Shown here: positions 10,431 to 23,500 of the stretch, piece after piece
Layout: each line of letters opens with the position of its first letter
Numbering within the stretch: the first letter of the stretch is position 1
Assembly (NCBI RefSeq): GCF_028389875.1
Contig: NC_084677.1
Location: 11,698,017-11,762,016, forward strand
Length of the DNA stretch: 64,000 bases
From: Rhea pennata
Lineage: Eukaryota > Chordata > Aves > Rheiformes > Rheidae
Reading direction: 5' to 3'
Notes under the pieces: model-generated
The model's input: the letters and a program-made list of their open reading frames with translations, nothing else
Databases searched by the model: none
Told to the model about the DNA's origin: nothing
Translations under genes and position numbers: made by a program

Positions 10431-13400
10431 TTACTTTAATAGCTTAATAACAGAGTTGAAAGGTGCCAAGTTCTCACATGACTTCATCCATTTTTGCACA
10501 TTGGCTGGAGCACCATTGGCACTACCTGTCTGCTGAAGTGCACACCACGCAACAATGTCTGCTACGGTGAGTTCATTTCCCACCAACCAAGCGGTCTTGC
10601 CAAGTGCAGCATTCATAGAGCGTAAGACTACTGCTTTTTCTTTATTGCTACCTTCTTTTAGCTGGAAGATGGCTGTATCAACCCAACTGTCAATCAGAGT
10701 TGAAGTAACTGCATTGTACTTCTGGCCAAGCAGGGAAAAGAGAAATCTAGCAATGTTCCCCTCTCCTTCAATAGGACACATTGTTTGAATGCTAAACTTC
10801 ATCTGGGGTTTCAGAACTGAAATTAAGAAAAACAAAACAAAACAAAACAAAATGGATACCACAAAACCATTATCAGCAAGGTAGAGAAGTCAGAAATAGT
10901 GATAACATAGTGATGCATTTGCGATGCCAGCAACATCATTAACCTGATGACCTGTTTTCAGTTTTCTTATTCTAAATGCATAGACTAAGGCAGGCACCTG
11001 CCCAAACTCCCACCTAATTTCTATTCTAGTAAGCTTAGTTATTTGCAGAAACTGTACCCACAGGTTTTTGTGTAGAAGTGTTTTTTCAAGCAACCATTTT
11101 TCAAATACTATGTTTATTTTAAGAGCAGTGATCCATAAACAAGAATCTTCCTCCTCTATGTCCACGCTATTGACAGCCATAAAACTGAAAGTTCATGCTT
11201 ACAAGAGCAAAAGTATTATATTTACAGTACAGGTTCATTGTGTCAGGAAAAAAAAAAACCCTAAAAAACTAAGGCATCTGTTTGTCAAGGTTTTATAGCA
11301 CAAGTTTCATTAACTACTTTAAAGTACTCATCTACAATCCAAGATGACTTCATACTTACCATCCTTCCAAATGAGAGTAAAGCCCAACTGATATTCTTGA
11401 CGTGGTTGCTGCTTAGTCTGCTCACCGAAGCATTTCAAGAGGTTTTCTGGCACACTCTTCACTGATGAATGTGTATGAACAGCTGATAATATTTTATAGC
11501 GTTCACAGAGCAGACTGTGTAATACTAATAATGACAAAGGAGGCAGAGAAGGATTTGCATTGATTACAATATCTTTTAGGGCTCCATAATCCTGTAAGCA
11601 AAATAAAACTTTCAGCAGGTAAGGCAAATATACAGATGAAACATTCAAGAACTAGATTTTTCATTCACACCAAAATATACATAATCATGCCTGTGTGTAT
11701 CTGAAATTCTGAAATTCTAATTCAAGTTTTGACATTTAAGATTTTCTTAAACATCTACCCTCCTCAACAGTAACATCATTTTAGAACACAGAAGGTGATT
11801 GGATTAAATTCTAGTCCAGTCTGAAGTCCCCCCTCCCCCCCCCCCCAAAAAAAATCCAGTAAGTAACAAAGAAGCAATCAACTGTCATAATTTCCAAGGC
11901 AGCTATTCCATCTTGGATTTATAATTTGGATGTCCAAAATAAATGAGTAGTTGTAGGATATCTGTAAAAGACTGGTATACAGAGCTTGAGTGACTCAAAT
12001 TTTAATGCTACATTTTCACCCCTGAAGATCTGAGGGGAAAAAAAAATCTACTGATGTATATGCTAAACTAAACTTACCTTTCCAAGCATCAAATCTAAAT
12101 CTGCATTTACTGTCAAAGGAGAATGTTCATCAGTTTGAATGATATTAGTTACATCAAAGTCAGCATCTGGAGTTTGTATCATCTTTGAAAGACCATCAAC
12201 AGCACTCTTCAGTTCATACAAGCGTTTTAGGATCTCTTCTTGGCGAGATTCAAGTGCTTGAAGTGATGGGTCAACTTCTTCCTATATGGTGGAGGGGGAA
12301 ACTCATATTCTAGTGTGCACCCAACTCGGTGTCAAAACAGTGCACAGCTCACTTCACAGTAAGTTTTGAAAAAATCTTAAATGTTATTCAAATCACATTC
12401 TCACATCAGGGGATATCATGGTCTTAGGGCTGTTGTCACTCTTCTTTCTCTCTAGGAACATGGTTAAAGATAGGTTATAGCTCATTTAAACTTCCAAAAT
12501 CTTCCTGCTTAAATTATCTTAAAAAAGAACTGTTAGCTATGTGTAATGGTGACTCCAAAACTTACTAAAAATCAGACCGCAAATACAGAACTACAAAAAT
12601 TCAAGTTAGCACTGAAGAACTAATAAAAAAACTAACAGGCCAAGTTAGTTGTCAGAATTCTCTAACCCAAATAATGGAAGACTGCATGTTGAGGCTGCAA
12701 AACACAAACTTTTTTGGCAATACGTCAAAGAAATATGCAAGTTCAGATGGATGGTATGAGATTACTCCTTAGAGTCATTCTTTGTTTCAGAGAATAAAAC
12801 TTCCAGAGTAAAAAAGACCATCGATTTTGGGGCATTTTTTCCTGGAAAGAACTGAGTTTTATAGCGAGTGGCTTTGTCTAGAATTGTTACATGCTAATCC
12901 CAATGTATCTTTTTGTGATCTCAATTTTCCACTTAAAATTTTGTCTCCTCTCTTACAATGATACCTCTTTAAAAGATGGAAAATATATTTCTGTGGGAAG
13001 TTTTAGGTGCATGAACTTATATTAAAGAAAAATCTTCTAATCAATTTCTAAGAATCCTAAGAAAGGCCATCAAAGAAACCCACCCAAACAACCACACTGC
13101 TTGCTTTTTATCTAATGGATAAAGAGGTAACAAATAGGATACCTTATGCAAAATTCTGATACTAGCTTATGCAATACTCTTATAGGTAAGATACAGAAAT
13201 GCTACCTAAGTGAACACTATTTGTCAAATATACAAGTATGTGAAATAAAAACCACTTGCAAAGGAGAGTGGTAGTTAACATGCTGCTGTTGCAACGCCAG
13301 GGCATCACTGTAAGCGTTCCTGTGAACGCCTGCCCCAAGCCTACTCCTACTCAGTATTTTCACTGGCAACTTGGATGATGCCATAGCAAGCACACACTCA

Positions 13401-14171
13401 AAAGAGGTGATAACATCACTCTAAAAAGGCAGCGGAAAAGAAAAAAACAGAATTGAAAGCATTCCTGACATCGAAGTGACAGATCAGACTGAATTAGATG
13501 AAGGTAATGTACTGCTCTGCATTTTTTTTTTCCTCCTACAGGAGGGCTTGAGGCTGCCGACCGGAGGTGCACAGCTGGCAAGTCCCTCCTTCAACAGGGA
13601 AACGCAAAGCGAACGCAGGGAACGATGATGCAGCAGAAAGGGGCAACGGCTGCTGGGACCAGCGACCGCCCCGCTCGGGAGGCCTCAGCGCGGCGCCACA
13701 CACGCCGCTTACAAAACCGAGCGTGTACCTATATATTTATATATATATAGAGAGAGAGAGAGAGACTACAGAGACTCCAGAGAAGCTAAGTGGCAGTTAC
13801 AGAAAGCTTTAAAATAACACTAAGAAAAAATCTGGAAAAACTGAGCTCTTGTAGCCTTTAGACGAGCCACTAACGCGCAGGTGAGAAGCGAGGAAGCGGC
13901 GAACGCGGCGCCCTTCGCCGGCGGCTCCTTCGAGCCTCCCCAGGCGGCAGCCGAGGAGCGAGCGCGGGCCGGGCCGGGCCGGGCCGGGCGGCCACCCGGC
14001 CTAGGCCGCCAGCGGGGCGCCGCGGCGGCCCCGGGCTCCTACCTGGTGCGGGGGCGCGGCGGCCGGCGGGCTGCGGTGCAGGTTGGGCAGGCGGTACATG
14101 CAGGTGGGCAGCTGCTCGGCCAGCACCGCGCCGGGGGCCGCCTGCAGCGGCCGCACCTTGTACATGGGCAT
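10431..14171 (-). CDS. AIMP2: AIMP2 (p38/JTV1), scaffold subunit of the multi-tRNA synthetase complex
   Basis: Four minus-strand exons: 14171-14043 (phase 0), 12281-12078 (phase 0), 11591-11360 (phase 1) and 10816-10431, ending in TAA; 316 aa against 320 in human. AIMP2 holds the cytosolic aminoacyl-tRNA synthetase complex together and has reported roles in p53 and FBP regulation. The N-terminus MPMYKVRPL and the block [10 protein letters not shown], which binds lysyl-tRNA synthetase, are present. Exon 2 encodes the leucine-zipper helix ([19 protein letters not shown], about residues 56-74). Exons 3 and 4 encode the GST-like C-terminal domain with [28 protein letters not shown] and KLLK at the end. 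The ATG at 14171 begins the conserved MPMY; an in-frame upstream codon at about 14216 lacks conservation. The gene diverges from PMS2 with 416 bases between the ATGs. Confidence 0.96.
11828..11854. repeat. C-rich/A-rich low-complexity tract
   Basis: C6-T-C12 followed by A8, within AIMP2 intron 2 (11592-12077). On the minus (gene) strand it is a T8 followed by a G-rich tract. The remainder of the intron is featureless. Confidence 0.85.
13330..13420 (+). mobile_element. Possible ancient CR1 reverse-transcriptase trace
   Basis: The plus strand around 13345-13390 reads [20 protein letters not shown], resembling the CR1 reverse-transcriptase stretch LLFNIFINDLDDGIECTLSK. The match is short and the flanks do not extend it clearly, so this is tentative. 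Confidence 0.4.
13730..13765. repeat. (TA)n(GA)n compound microsatellite
   Basis: An imperfect TA stretch (13730-13749) runs directly into an uninterrupted GA stretch (to 13765) in AIMP2 intron 1. Confidence 0.9.
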
Positions 14172-14535
14172 GGCGGCACAGGCCCGCCGCGGCGCGCCCG
14201 CCGCCCAGCCGGCCACGCGGCCCGCCCACCGGCCCCTCCCTATTGGGCCGCGCCGCAGCGCCGCTCCTGACTGACTCGCCGGCGAGCCAATCGCAAGCCG
14301 GGTGTCCTCACCGTCGCCTTGGCTTCTTTCTATTGGCCAGCGCGAGCCACTGATTTCTTAAGCGAATCCCCGTAGGGCAGGAGGCTCAAATCCTAGCCCT
14401 GACTGGGTAGTCCCAGAGGCCAATAGCGATCGGTGAAGGTGAGATCTTGCTGAGGATTGGTCGGCGCTTTTCTCCAGTGACCAATCACTGATTGCGGGCG
14501 GAGCTTGCGGGGCGGGGGTGGCTGAGGAGCGGCGC

Positions 14536-14545
14536 GGGGGGGGGG
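14536..14545 (+). repeat. G10 run in the PMS2 5' leader
   Basis: Ten G in a row, 43 bases upstream of the PMS2 ATG, inside the probable 5' UTR. Confidence 0.8.
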
Positions 14546-14587
14546 TGCTGGGCCCGGCGGGCGCGGGCCGCCGCCGCCGGGAGCCCC

Positions 14588-17500
14588 ATGGAGGCGCCCG
14601 CGCCCTGGTGAGCGGCGGGGTGCGGCGGGCCCGGCCCGGCACGGCCCGGCGCGACGCGACGCGACGCGCGTGCCTGGCAGGGGGGGCCGACCGTCGGGCG
14701 CCTCCACCGGGGCCTCGCCCCCCTCCGGCCCTTCCTCTTGGGAAGCCGCAGGCCTCGCTGCGCCGCGCCGCGCCGGGCCCCTCCGCCGGGCCGGGCCCCT
14801 CCGCCGGGCCCTGGCCGTCATGTCGGTCACGGCCGCCGCTGGGCTCTCGGCCGCCCCCCCGGCGGGGCTGGGGGCCTCCTGGAGGCGGCCCCCTCCTCTC
14901 CCCCCTTGGGTGTCAGCCGAGGGGAAGGGACGAGCGGGGGGTGGCGGGCCGTGACCGCCTGCTTCTTACGCCTTGCTTTTTGCTTCCCCTCCTGTCTTCC
15001 AAGCTCGGAGCCTGCCAAAGCCATCAAAGCCATAGACCGCAAGTCCGTTCATCAGATCTGTTCGGGGCAGGTTGTCCTGCATCTAGGTACTGCTGTGAAA
15101 GAGCTGGTGGAAAACAGCCTGGATGCTGGAGCTACCAACGTTGGTAAGCTGCTTTCCACCATAATTTCATCAGAACGATGCCTAAGATGCTTTAAAACCT
15201 ATGTTTTAAAGTAAGTATTTTTTAAAGTGTGATGCACATATTTACAAAGTACTTTGCATTTGGGCCAAACAGGTTTGTCCTGATTTTACAGATCAGCTAA
15301 ATCATTTAAATTCCCAGGTGCCAGCTGTGTTCATAAAAGCATGCGATTTTTGTGTGTGTTACTTTATTTGTAGCTCGTTTAGTGGTTGAGGAGGGTTATG
15401 TGGCCTGCACTGCTAAGGTGATTAGGCACGGCTACCACCAGTACTGGCCTCAAGCTAGCAGACCATTAAGGTAAGGTTTTAGTTTGCAGAGCTGCCCTGA
15501 TGATAACTATTATAATTGGAAAACTACCTTTCAGACAAAAATACAATGAAGCCCAACTATCTGAAAATGCAGGTTGATTTGTGTTAGGTTACTCTAACTT
15601 GGGAAAACAAAGTTTTTATGTTCAGACTTCATACGGAAAGTAATTGTCTCATAAAGTTATTTGAATTATGAACTTAATACTGACCATTGTTTATGAACAT
15701 ATAGAATTAAAAGAGCTTTTATTAATACAATTTATAGATATAAAACTTAAAGATTATGGAGCAGAACTGATAGAAGTTTCAGATAATGGAAGTGGAGTGG
15801 AAGAGGAAAACTTTGAAGGCTTGAGTAAGTTGAACCTTTTCCAAAACTTGTATTTGGACATTCTGAAAGTATTCATATATATTACTTTTTACAAACTTCC
15901 TAATTTTAATCATTTTTAATAGATACTTGATCTTTGTATGATAGTAAAAACACCAGCATGATTTGGGCAAAACTAGATTTGACTTTTGCAGTGCTTGTGT
16001 GGCCACTGTACTTGTGGCTTAGAAGTAGTCTTTGATTTGATTGCATGTTTAAGTGAAACAAAGAATAGCCATAACTTTGGAAGAGGAGGTTCTAAATAGT
16101 CATTTAGATTCATTCGTGTTGAATTATCGGTCAGTTAATCACTGAAAGTGTCAAACTATGAAAGTAACTGACTTTGAGAAGTGTATTAGCTTGAATATTT
16201 GCTGAAAGTGAGCTTGAGTTTGTATACTTGATTGTCAAATTTTCCATTTACTTAGTTGTACAAAATTTGGGAGCAGAAGCAATGCTGTATGACAAATATA
16301 ATGAGCCATTAAAAAAAAACAGATTTTTTTTTTTTCATTTAATGATTAGGGATCGTTTCATTGTCTCTGTGTTCCAGCACAGTGCAAGTTCAGGGTGCTG
16401 TTACTAGTTCTGTGACCTCAGGGTGCTGAGGCATCTGCAGAGGCTGGTGACTAGCGCTGTGCTGATGGTGTCAGATGAGTCCATGTTAATGCGAACATGA
16501 TGGAATAAATTTACATCTCTCTGCAATACACCATGCACAGCAGGAGACCGCAATTGTTTTCTTGCATGAGAACATCTGTGACAGGTACATCACTGTCTGG
16601 GGCAGCTACCATGTGCTGCTCTGAGGCAGGCTGTAATGCCAATACCCATAATACGATATGCTTTGTCAATTTCTGGTGTAAGTATGGAATAACAAGTCCA
16701 TCTGTGAATATTAAAGAGATCTTGCATGTAGGAAAAGAGAGAAAGGAAACACTAAATATTTAATTATTTTGTGTCTGACAATTATGTAAAATACAACGAG
16801 TTATACAGAAATTTTTTGCTCCTTGAGATGCGTACCAAAGCTACTTGCATAAATCATTGTCACGGTAGACAGAAGTGGAATTAAATATTTTAAATATCTT
16901 TTTCCAGCTCTGAAACATTATACATCAAAGATACAAGATTTTTCTGATCTAATACATGTTGAAACGTTTGGGTTTCGAGGTGAAGCTCTGAGTTCGCTAT
17001 GTGCATTAAGGTAATAGTGTTAAACTTCTTATTAGTAGGAAGTTACTATAGGCACAGAAATAACTAGAAAAGACTTTTCAGTTTATCATTATTGATAAAA
17101 TGAGGTTTTAGAAACTTTCAGGTCATTGTTAGCTCTGTTTTGAGCAGTAGGTTGCACAATATCCTGGTGTCTTTTCCAGTGTGAATTATGCCACAGTTCT
17201 AAGCATTTGATTGGTCCTTTTATATACGAAATCCAGCATTACTTAGGTATGTAAGTCTCTGCAGAGTGGAACTCTTGTACACACACAGGTCTCTGATCCT
17301 CGGATATATAGCACTATAACACCTAAGTGCTGTTTACTAGTCTGCAACTCATTAAAATTGTATTTAATACCTTCCCACACAAACTGTACATTTGAAATAG
17401 TACAGCTTTTGTACACAGTCCTGTGCATCAAGAATATTCTAGTGCAATATATTAATATGAAGAAAGTAGCGTCCAAACAAAATCAGATTTTAATGTTGCA

Positions 17501-20500
17501 TTTCATATCAGAAAAATGAGAGAGGTATAAATAGCATTTTTTTTCCATTTTTAGCTAGGAAATTTAGAAAGACTGCTACACTCTCTCCAGGTATGTTTTA
17601 GGTATCTTAGTGGTGAAGAATTATCTTTAGTTAAAAATACATAGTATTGGGGTAATTTCTACACCTGATTGGGTTACCAGGAATGGAAAATACAGTGTTC
17701 AGCGAGTAATTCTGTTGCCTCTTTTCCCTCCATCAGTGATGTTACCATTTTTACTTGTCACAAGTCTGCAAAGGTTGGGACTCGTTTGGTATTTGATCAT
17801 AATGGTAAAATTACTCAGAAAACTCCTTATCCACGACAACAAGGAACAACTGTTAGTATACAACAGTTATTCTACACTTTGCCAGTGCGGCATAAAGAAT
17901 TTCAGAGAAACATTAAAAAGGTAGGTTTGATCAGAAGTTGTTATTTTAAAGGAGTGTGATATCCCAGCTTATTTTCATTACTGAATGATGCACTGGTCTC
18001 TGTAGAATACATTGACAGTATTTTCTGTCAGACTATTTCATGCCTCTTTTGTAGCTTTGTAAAACAAAAATACAGTGTTCCCATATGCTTTCCTTTTCTG
18101 TTTTGCAAATGATCTGATTTAGAGGGGCAGTCTCAAATCTTCAAATATTGAAAAGGTTCAAGATGGTGATTGCCTTTGCACATTCTTAACTGGGCAATGA
18201 TGTGTTGTAAACTATTTAACATAATCTTGTAAATAAGTTGTTTGTTTTTGAAGACACTGTTTTTCACGTGCAATTTTTTTTTTTAATCTGTTTTGCGAGG
18301 GTTTTGAAAAGATGAGTGAGCCTCTTTTGGCAATAGAAAGATTAGTGTTACATGAAAATAAAGAATGGCCTGTTCAGACTTTTTTTTTTTTTTTTAAGAG
18401 ACATTTCCTACAAATGTGAATGCTTTTGCTTCTTTAATAGGAATATGCCAAAATGGTCCAGATACTGCAAGCATATTGTATTGTTTCAAAAGGAGTTCGC
18501 ATTAACTGCACTAATCAAGTTGGCCAAGGGAAAAAAAACTCTGTGATATCCACTACTGGAAGTCCTAGCTTAAAGGAAAACATTGGAGCAGTATTTGGAC
18601 AAAAGCAGGTATTACTTATTATTGAAAACGGAGATAATGTAGCTGGAGAGACATATTAAGATCTAGTTAAATAGAGAGGATGCAGGAACCTCTTAAAAGC
18701 GGAAGAAGATGGAGTGTGTGTTGTATTCCAGCACACCCTACAGGTTGAAAAGGGAGAAACAGTGTAGTCTGTGTTCCCCTGGTGTTTCTGAATCTGCTTA
18801 GAGGAAACATGTTTTAATGGAAGAGAAATGATACAAGAGATATGGTTAATGCTTAATATCTCTCTGAAGCCAGTTTTATAAGTTCTTATCGTGGTCTTTA
18901 AGAAGTGAAGGTCCTTGATCTATCCTTTTGAAAATCAGTATGAGCATGATCTATATGTCACAAAATAACAATTAAAAAGAATCCCTTAAAATGTTGTGAT
19001 ATGAAAGTCTTAATTAGGGGATAGAAAATAGAGGTTTCTGGCTTCTGTAACCCTTTCCTGTGAAACTAAATTTTGTTAGTGTTCTGGTTAACCTTTAAAT
19101 GGGAATTACAGTTAGCCCTTGTAGAGGTATGGACTGTGGTGCTTTCTAAATATTAGCTATAAAAATAACTGTTATTCTCTAGAAGAATGCAAAGGGGTAA
19201 GAGCAGTAAAAACTACTCTTCCTACAACTGTATAGTACAACCGTCAAGCATACTGGTTGACGGCTACCTGCTGGATGTTGCTACGAGTTCCTCCCTTCAT
19301 AGTTCCTATGTAGTGATTTCAAAGCCTGTTCATGCTGTGACTGAATGACCAGATGGAAGATGGAACTTTGTATTGCCTAACAGTGACAAGCATTGCTGAA
19401 AATTGAGGATTATCTGAACAAAATATGCAGTTTATACCCCGCTTATATAATATCAAATATTTGCTAAAGCAGTAGAAGGTGCTCTAATGACAGAAAAATC
19501 AATACTGGTGTAACTGGGAAAGTACAGCAAACATATCTATGCTTGGATAACTTGTAGTTCAAATAGCATATCTTTACGAATAGCGTTGACATTATTTCAA
19601 AATAAACTTGTATCACTGGTCTTGCCTTTTGGTATTGCATAAAACTTGATTAGGTCATATGTAGCTGGAGAGTCCAAAATAAATTGATCATCTAATTTTT
19701 CTGTGTAAGTACATTTTAAAATAAGAGTCTATGTGAAATAATTAAGCCGGAAGAAGTGACATCAAAGGATGTAAAGAAGCATTCATTAAGGCTTTGTTTC
19801 TGTGGAGGCTCTTCAGCAAGGTAACTCTCTTCTAGTAGGTTAGGTATGAGTATTGGGTAATTTGGTTTATTCAGCTAACTTACAAATAAATACTGTCATA
19901 TCATATTTTTTTTAAAGATAATACAGAATAGAAAAAAATATAGAAATACTTCACTGTGAATGAATAAAATTTGAACCATGGAGAAGAATAAATGAAAAGC
20001 CTGTTGTTTTAATTTACGTGATTCTAATCATTTGGTACTAGTTGGAGTGAGTATTAGTGGTGTGAGGGTGTTTTGTTTGTTTGTTTGTCAGTTGCAGAGC
20101 CTCATTCCTTTTGTTCAGCTACCTCCTAATGAAACTGTTTGTGAAGAGTATGGACTCAACACTACTGACTTGCCGCAAAATTTTTATAGGTAATCAGCAA
20201 AGCACAAACCACTGTTGTCAGTGACATTTTAACATAACTCAAAAATTAAAAATATGTGAAAAGTATGGTGGTTAGTAGTAATAAAAATAATGGAGGACAG
20301 CATAATGGATAATTAATATGCAGTTTGGGAAAGAATTTTACTTGAGGAGAAAAAAAAAATCAATTAGGGACTAAAATGTTGCTAGCTGGATGAGAAGGTA
20401 TGGCAGAACTGATATTCTTTATGTCCTAGCCAGTTTTAGCTTCCTGTAATCTTCTGTTGAGTTAGTCACCTCTATTAGTGCTCTCAGTAATTGTAATTTA

Positions 20501-23500
20501 TGAATGAATCTTTGCTTTATACCTGTATTCAGTTGTGTTATTGGGAAATGATATGAGATAAATGTGGATCAGTTTGTGTAAATACCTTTTACTTTCTTAC
20601 TGTGTGTGTCTTTTTTTTCCCTCTTAACTCACTCTACGTGAGATTTGCAAATAGATGAATCAGTGTCTGACTTTTAATGTCAGTTTACAGCTAACCCCTC
20701 TTTAGAGCAGGAAAACTATGAATGAGCTTCTTTTAAAACAGACAGCTTCTTTTTTCTAATGCCTGATGGCCTATTAGAGCCGAACACCTAGCCTTTATTA
20801 GACAAGGGAATGAGATAGGAAATACATATGCATACTTGCTGATGCTTGTAATAGTGTTGCTTGTAGCCCCTGTACTCTTCTCTGAAATATCCTCTAACTC
20901 AGAAAAGTTTTATCTTTTGCCTTCCTCCTCTGTTTTATCATACCCTTAATATATTGTTCTTCAACAGTATCACAGGTTTTGTTTCTCGTTGTGATCATGG
21001 TGTTGGAAGGAGTGCAACAGACAGACAGTTTTTCTTTATCAACCAACGTCCATGTGATCCAGCAAAGGTGCAATTTATTTACTTTTCAGTAGCAGCACTG
21101 ACCTGTTTGATATCCTCCAGAAATCACTGGATTAGTAGCTGATATACATGTTTTTGGCTTGATGCTGCTAGTTACTGTCACTTTAAGTTTTTGTCGTCTT
21201 TGGGTCCATGTGGGTGAACAAAAGCTGAATCTCATAAATCAGGATTTAGTAGATTAGTTTTAATAGGGGCTAGATAACATACTAGTGAGAAGTAGAAGAT
21301 TGTAACTTTTATTTATTTATTTATTCCCACCTTCTCTACAGGTTGCTAAGCTTGTGAATGAAGTTTATCACTTATACAATAAGCACCAGTATCCATTTAT
21401 TGTTCTTAACATTTGTGTAGATTCTGGTGAGTTGTAAATGATTTTTAATAATTTCGGTAAAGGTTAAAACCTAATACGGGTAAAATTGATATTAATATAT
21501 TGCAATCTTCATTTATATGAATGCTTACTTATTGCAATGGATTGTTTGGGTTTTTTTTTCGTTTTGCTTTGTTTTGTTTTGTTTTTTTTTTTTATCTACA
21601 GTTAGTGATGAGGAGACAGGGTCTAGCTGTGGTTTCACTTTTTCTGTACTCAGGAGTAACCTGAGTTACTTATCTTGAGTATTGAGAAAAAGACATTCTT
21701 GTGCTTTCCTTAATTACAGGAAAATGAAAAAAGTCATGTTAATGCATAGAATTAAATTCTCTTTTGTTTACTGGAATGTTAACTGTGGCTTTGTTTTTAA
21801 TCCCGTGAAATAAAAATGGGGGGTGAATGAACAGAAAACATTGATCCAAGGGTGGAAGAAGCTATTTATTTATTTATGTATATATGCATATGTAAAATTT
21901 CTAATGTAGGTGTTTTTTCTTTCGATTTTTAGAGTGTGTTGACATCAATGTAACTCCAGACAAAAGGCAAATTTTACTACAGGAGGAGAAACTTCTATTA
22001 GCCATTTTAAAAACTTCTCTGATAGAGATGTTTGGTAGTGATGTTAACAAACTGAATGTCAATCAGAAACTTCTGGACATTACAGGTAGGATTAATGCCA
22101 AATGTGAACCTTTTTTTTTTTTTTTGGTATGGTATATGCTAGAGAATTCATAATGGAGAAGTGTGCTTTAAAAACACATGAAGAAATGACAAAAATGCTT
22201 GTCTGTTAATTGACACATCTATCAAGGCATATTTCTCATGTATTGCTTACATTCTGGTTGTAATGTTATTATCAGCATTAATAATGTAATGTTATTATCA
22301 GCATTAAATAATAATAGATGATCCTAAGTTAATAAGTGATTTACAATCAAATTTAGGAGGAAAAGTTAATACAAAATTAATGTTTGGAAAAGAAATTCTT
22401 CCCAAGATACTGGGAAAAGATCTGTGTTTCAGAGGAGGGAGTAGGGAGTTGTAAACAGTATGTTGTTGTTGTTGTTGTTTTCCCCTGTCCCCCTACACTG
22501 TTGCTATGTTATCTTTTTAGTCAAAGAAGTATCTGGAATGTTATACCAGACTTTTTTTTTTTTTTCTTATATAAAGAAAAATGATATCCTTGTGTGGTGA
22601 AGCATGTCAGCATGCTTACTTAGGAGCTCATGAGCTGAGTAAAAAAGCTAGGATGAGGAATATTGGACAGAACCACATCGTTTATTTAAATGTTTTTTTG
22701 GCTGAATGGTTAAAGTCTCATTAACAAAACAAATAAAACTTGAGATTTTTAAGTACAAGTTTCTTTTGTTTTTCAGGTTTCATTGTTTTATGTTAACTAC
22801 AGAAATTGCTGATTCTCACATCAAGTGTATTATTTTCCAATACGTATATAATACTTTCTACTCATCCATCATCCTCATCCCACTTCTTTTGAACAAAGGT
22901 CTCTCTCGTTTCCTCTTTCACTGATCTATAAAATCAGGTGCAGCCTGATTCTTGTAATTATTTTAAATTTGCTTTTAGTAAAATTAAGTGTTGAATTGAC
23001 AGTCTGCATCTGAAGTTTCCAGATTATCTGCAAATCACATGTACCACAGGTATCTATTGTGCCAGCTCTGATTCCTTTCCAATGGACTTCTTTGATAGCC
23101 ATTAAAGCATAAGAGCAATTCACCTTTCATTGTCATTCCATCATTAAACTTTTGAAAATATAAATTAGAGTTGTGATTGAGTTTATTGCTTTTCCAATTT
23201 AAAATGAGACTTGAATTTATTCACGCAAATACCATAACAATAATCACAACTTCAGTAGCTTTAGTTGCTAAAAGACTAGTTGCCTGTTTGACAGTAGAAA
23301 CTGATTTTTTATTTTCCTTTTGTAAAGATGTAACAGCTTATCCATCAGATAGTAATGTATTTCAGCCTCAAAGTCAGTCGTGGCCTGAAGCTTAAGGGCT
23401 CATTTGAGGAGTTGGTTATTTTTCTACATCTCTTCTTGTTCCCTTTACAAAAACACATTATTTGTTTTTACTTTTTTTTTTCAGCTATAATTAAATTAAA

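Larger units (their letters stand above)
12282..14042. other. AIMP2 intron 1
   Basis: The left two thirds is AT-rich with no recognisable gene. At about 13330-13420 there is an old CR1-like trace. At 13730-13765 there is a (TA)n(GA)n microsatellite. From about 13880 the sequence becomes the GC-rich flank of the shared AIMP2/PMS2 promoter, including four exact GGGCC units in a row (13966-13985). Confidence 0.7.
13880..14960. promoter_or_regulatory. Shared bidirectional CpG-island promoter of AIMP2 and PMS2
   Basis: A GC- and CpG-rich island covers AIMP2 exon 1, the 416-base spacer and PMS2 exon 1 with the start of its first intron. Between the ATGs (14172-14587) there are six CCAAT/ATTGG boxes: 14242-14246, 14287-14291, 14332-14336, 14420-14424, 14456-14460 and 14481-14485. 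Three are in each orientation and there is no obvious TATA box. Multiple CCAAT boxes bound by NF-Y are typical of divergent housekeeping promoters. In human, PMS2 and AIMP2 (JTV1) are likewise head-to-head. Transcription starts are not mapped here. Confidence 0.85.

Noticed and set aside
13870-15214. Many overlapping long open frames on both strands around the AIMP2/PMS2 promoter
   Set aside because: They are Arg/Pro/Ala/Gly-rich and exist because stop codons are rare in GC-rich DNA. Only AIMP2 exon 1 and PMS2 exons 1-2 are supported.
15494-15573. Possible C/D-box snoRNA (TGATGAT ... CTGA) in PMS2 intron 2
   Set aside because: The terminal stem is not adjacent to the boxes, the internal C'/D' boxes are unconvincing, and no guide target is evident.
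16533-16763. Cysteine-rich plus-strand frame in PMS2 intron 3
   Set aside because: It has no family resemblance, no matching splice phases on both sides, and chance-level length.
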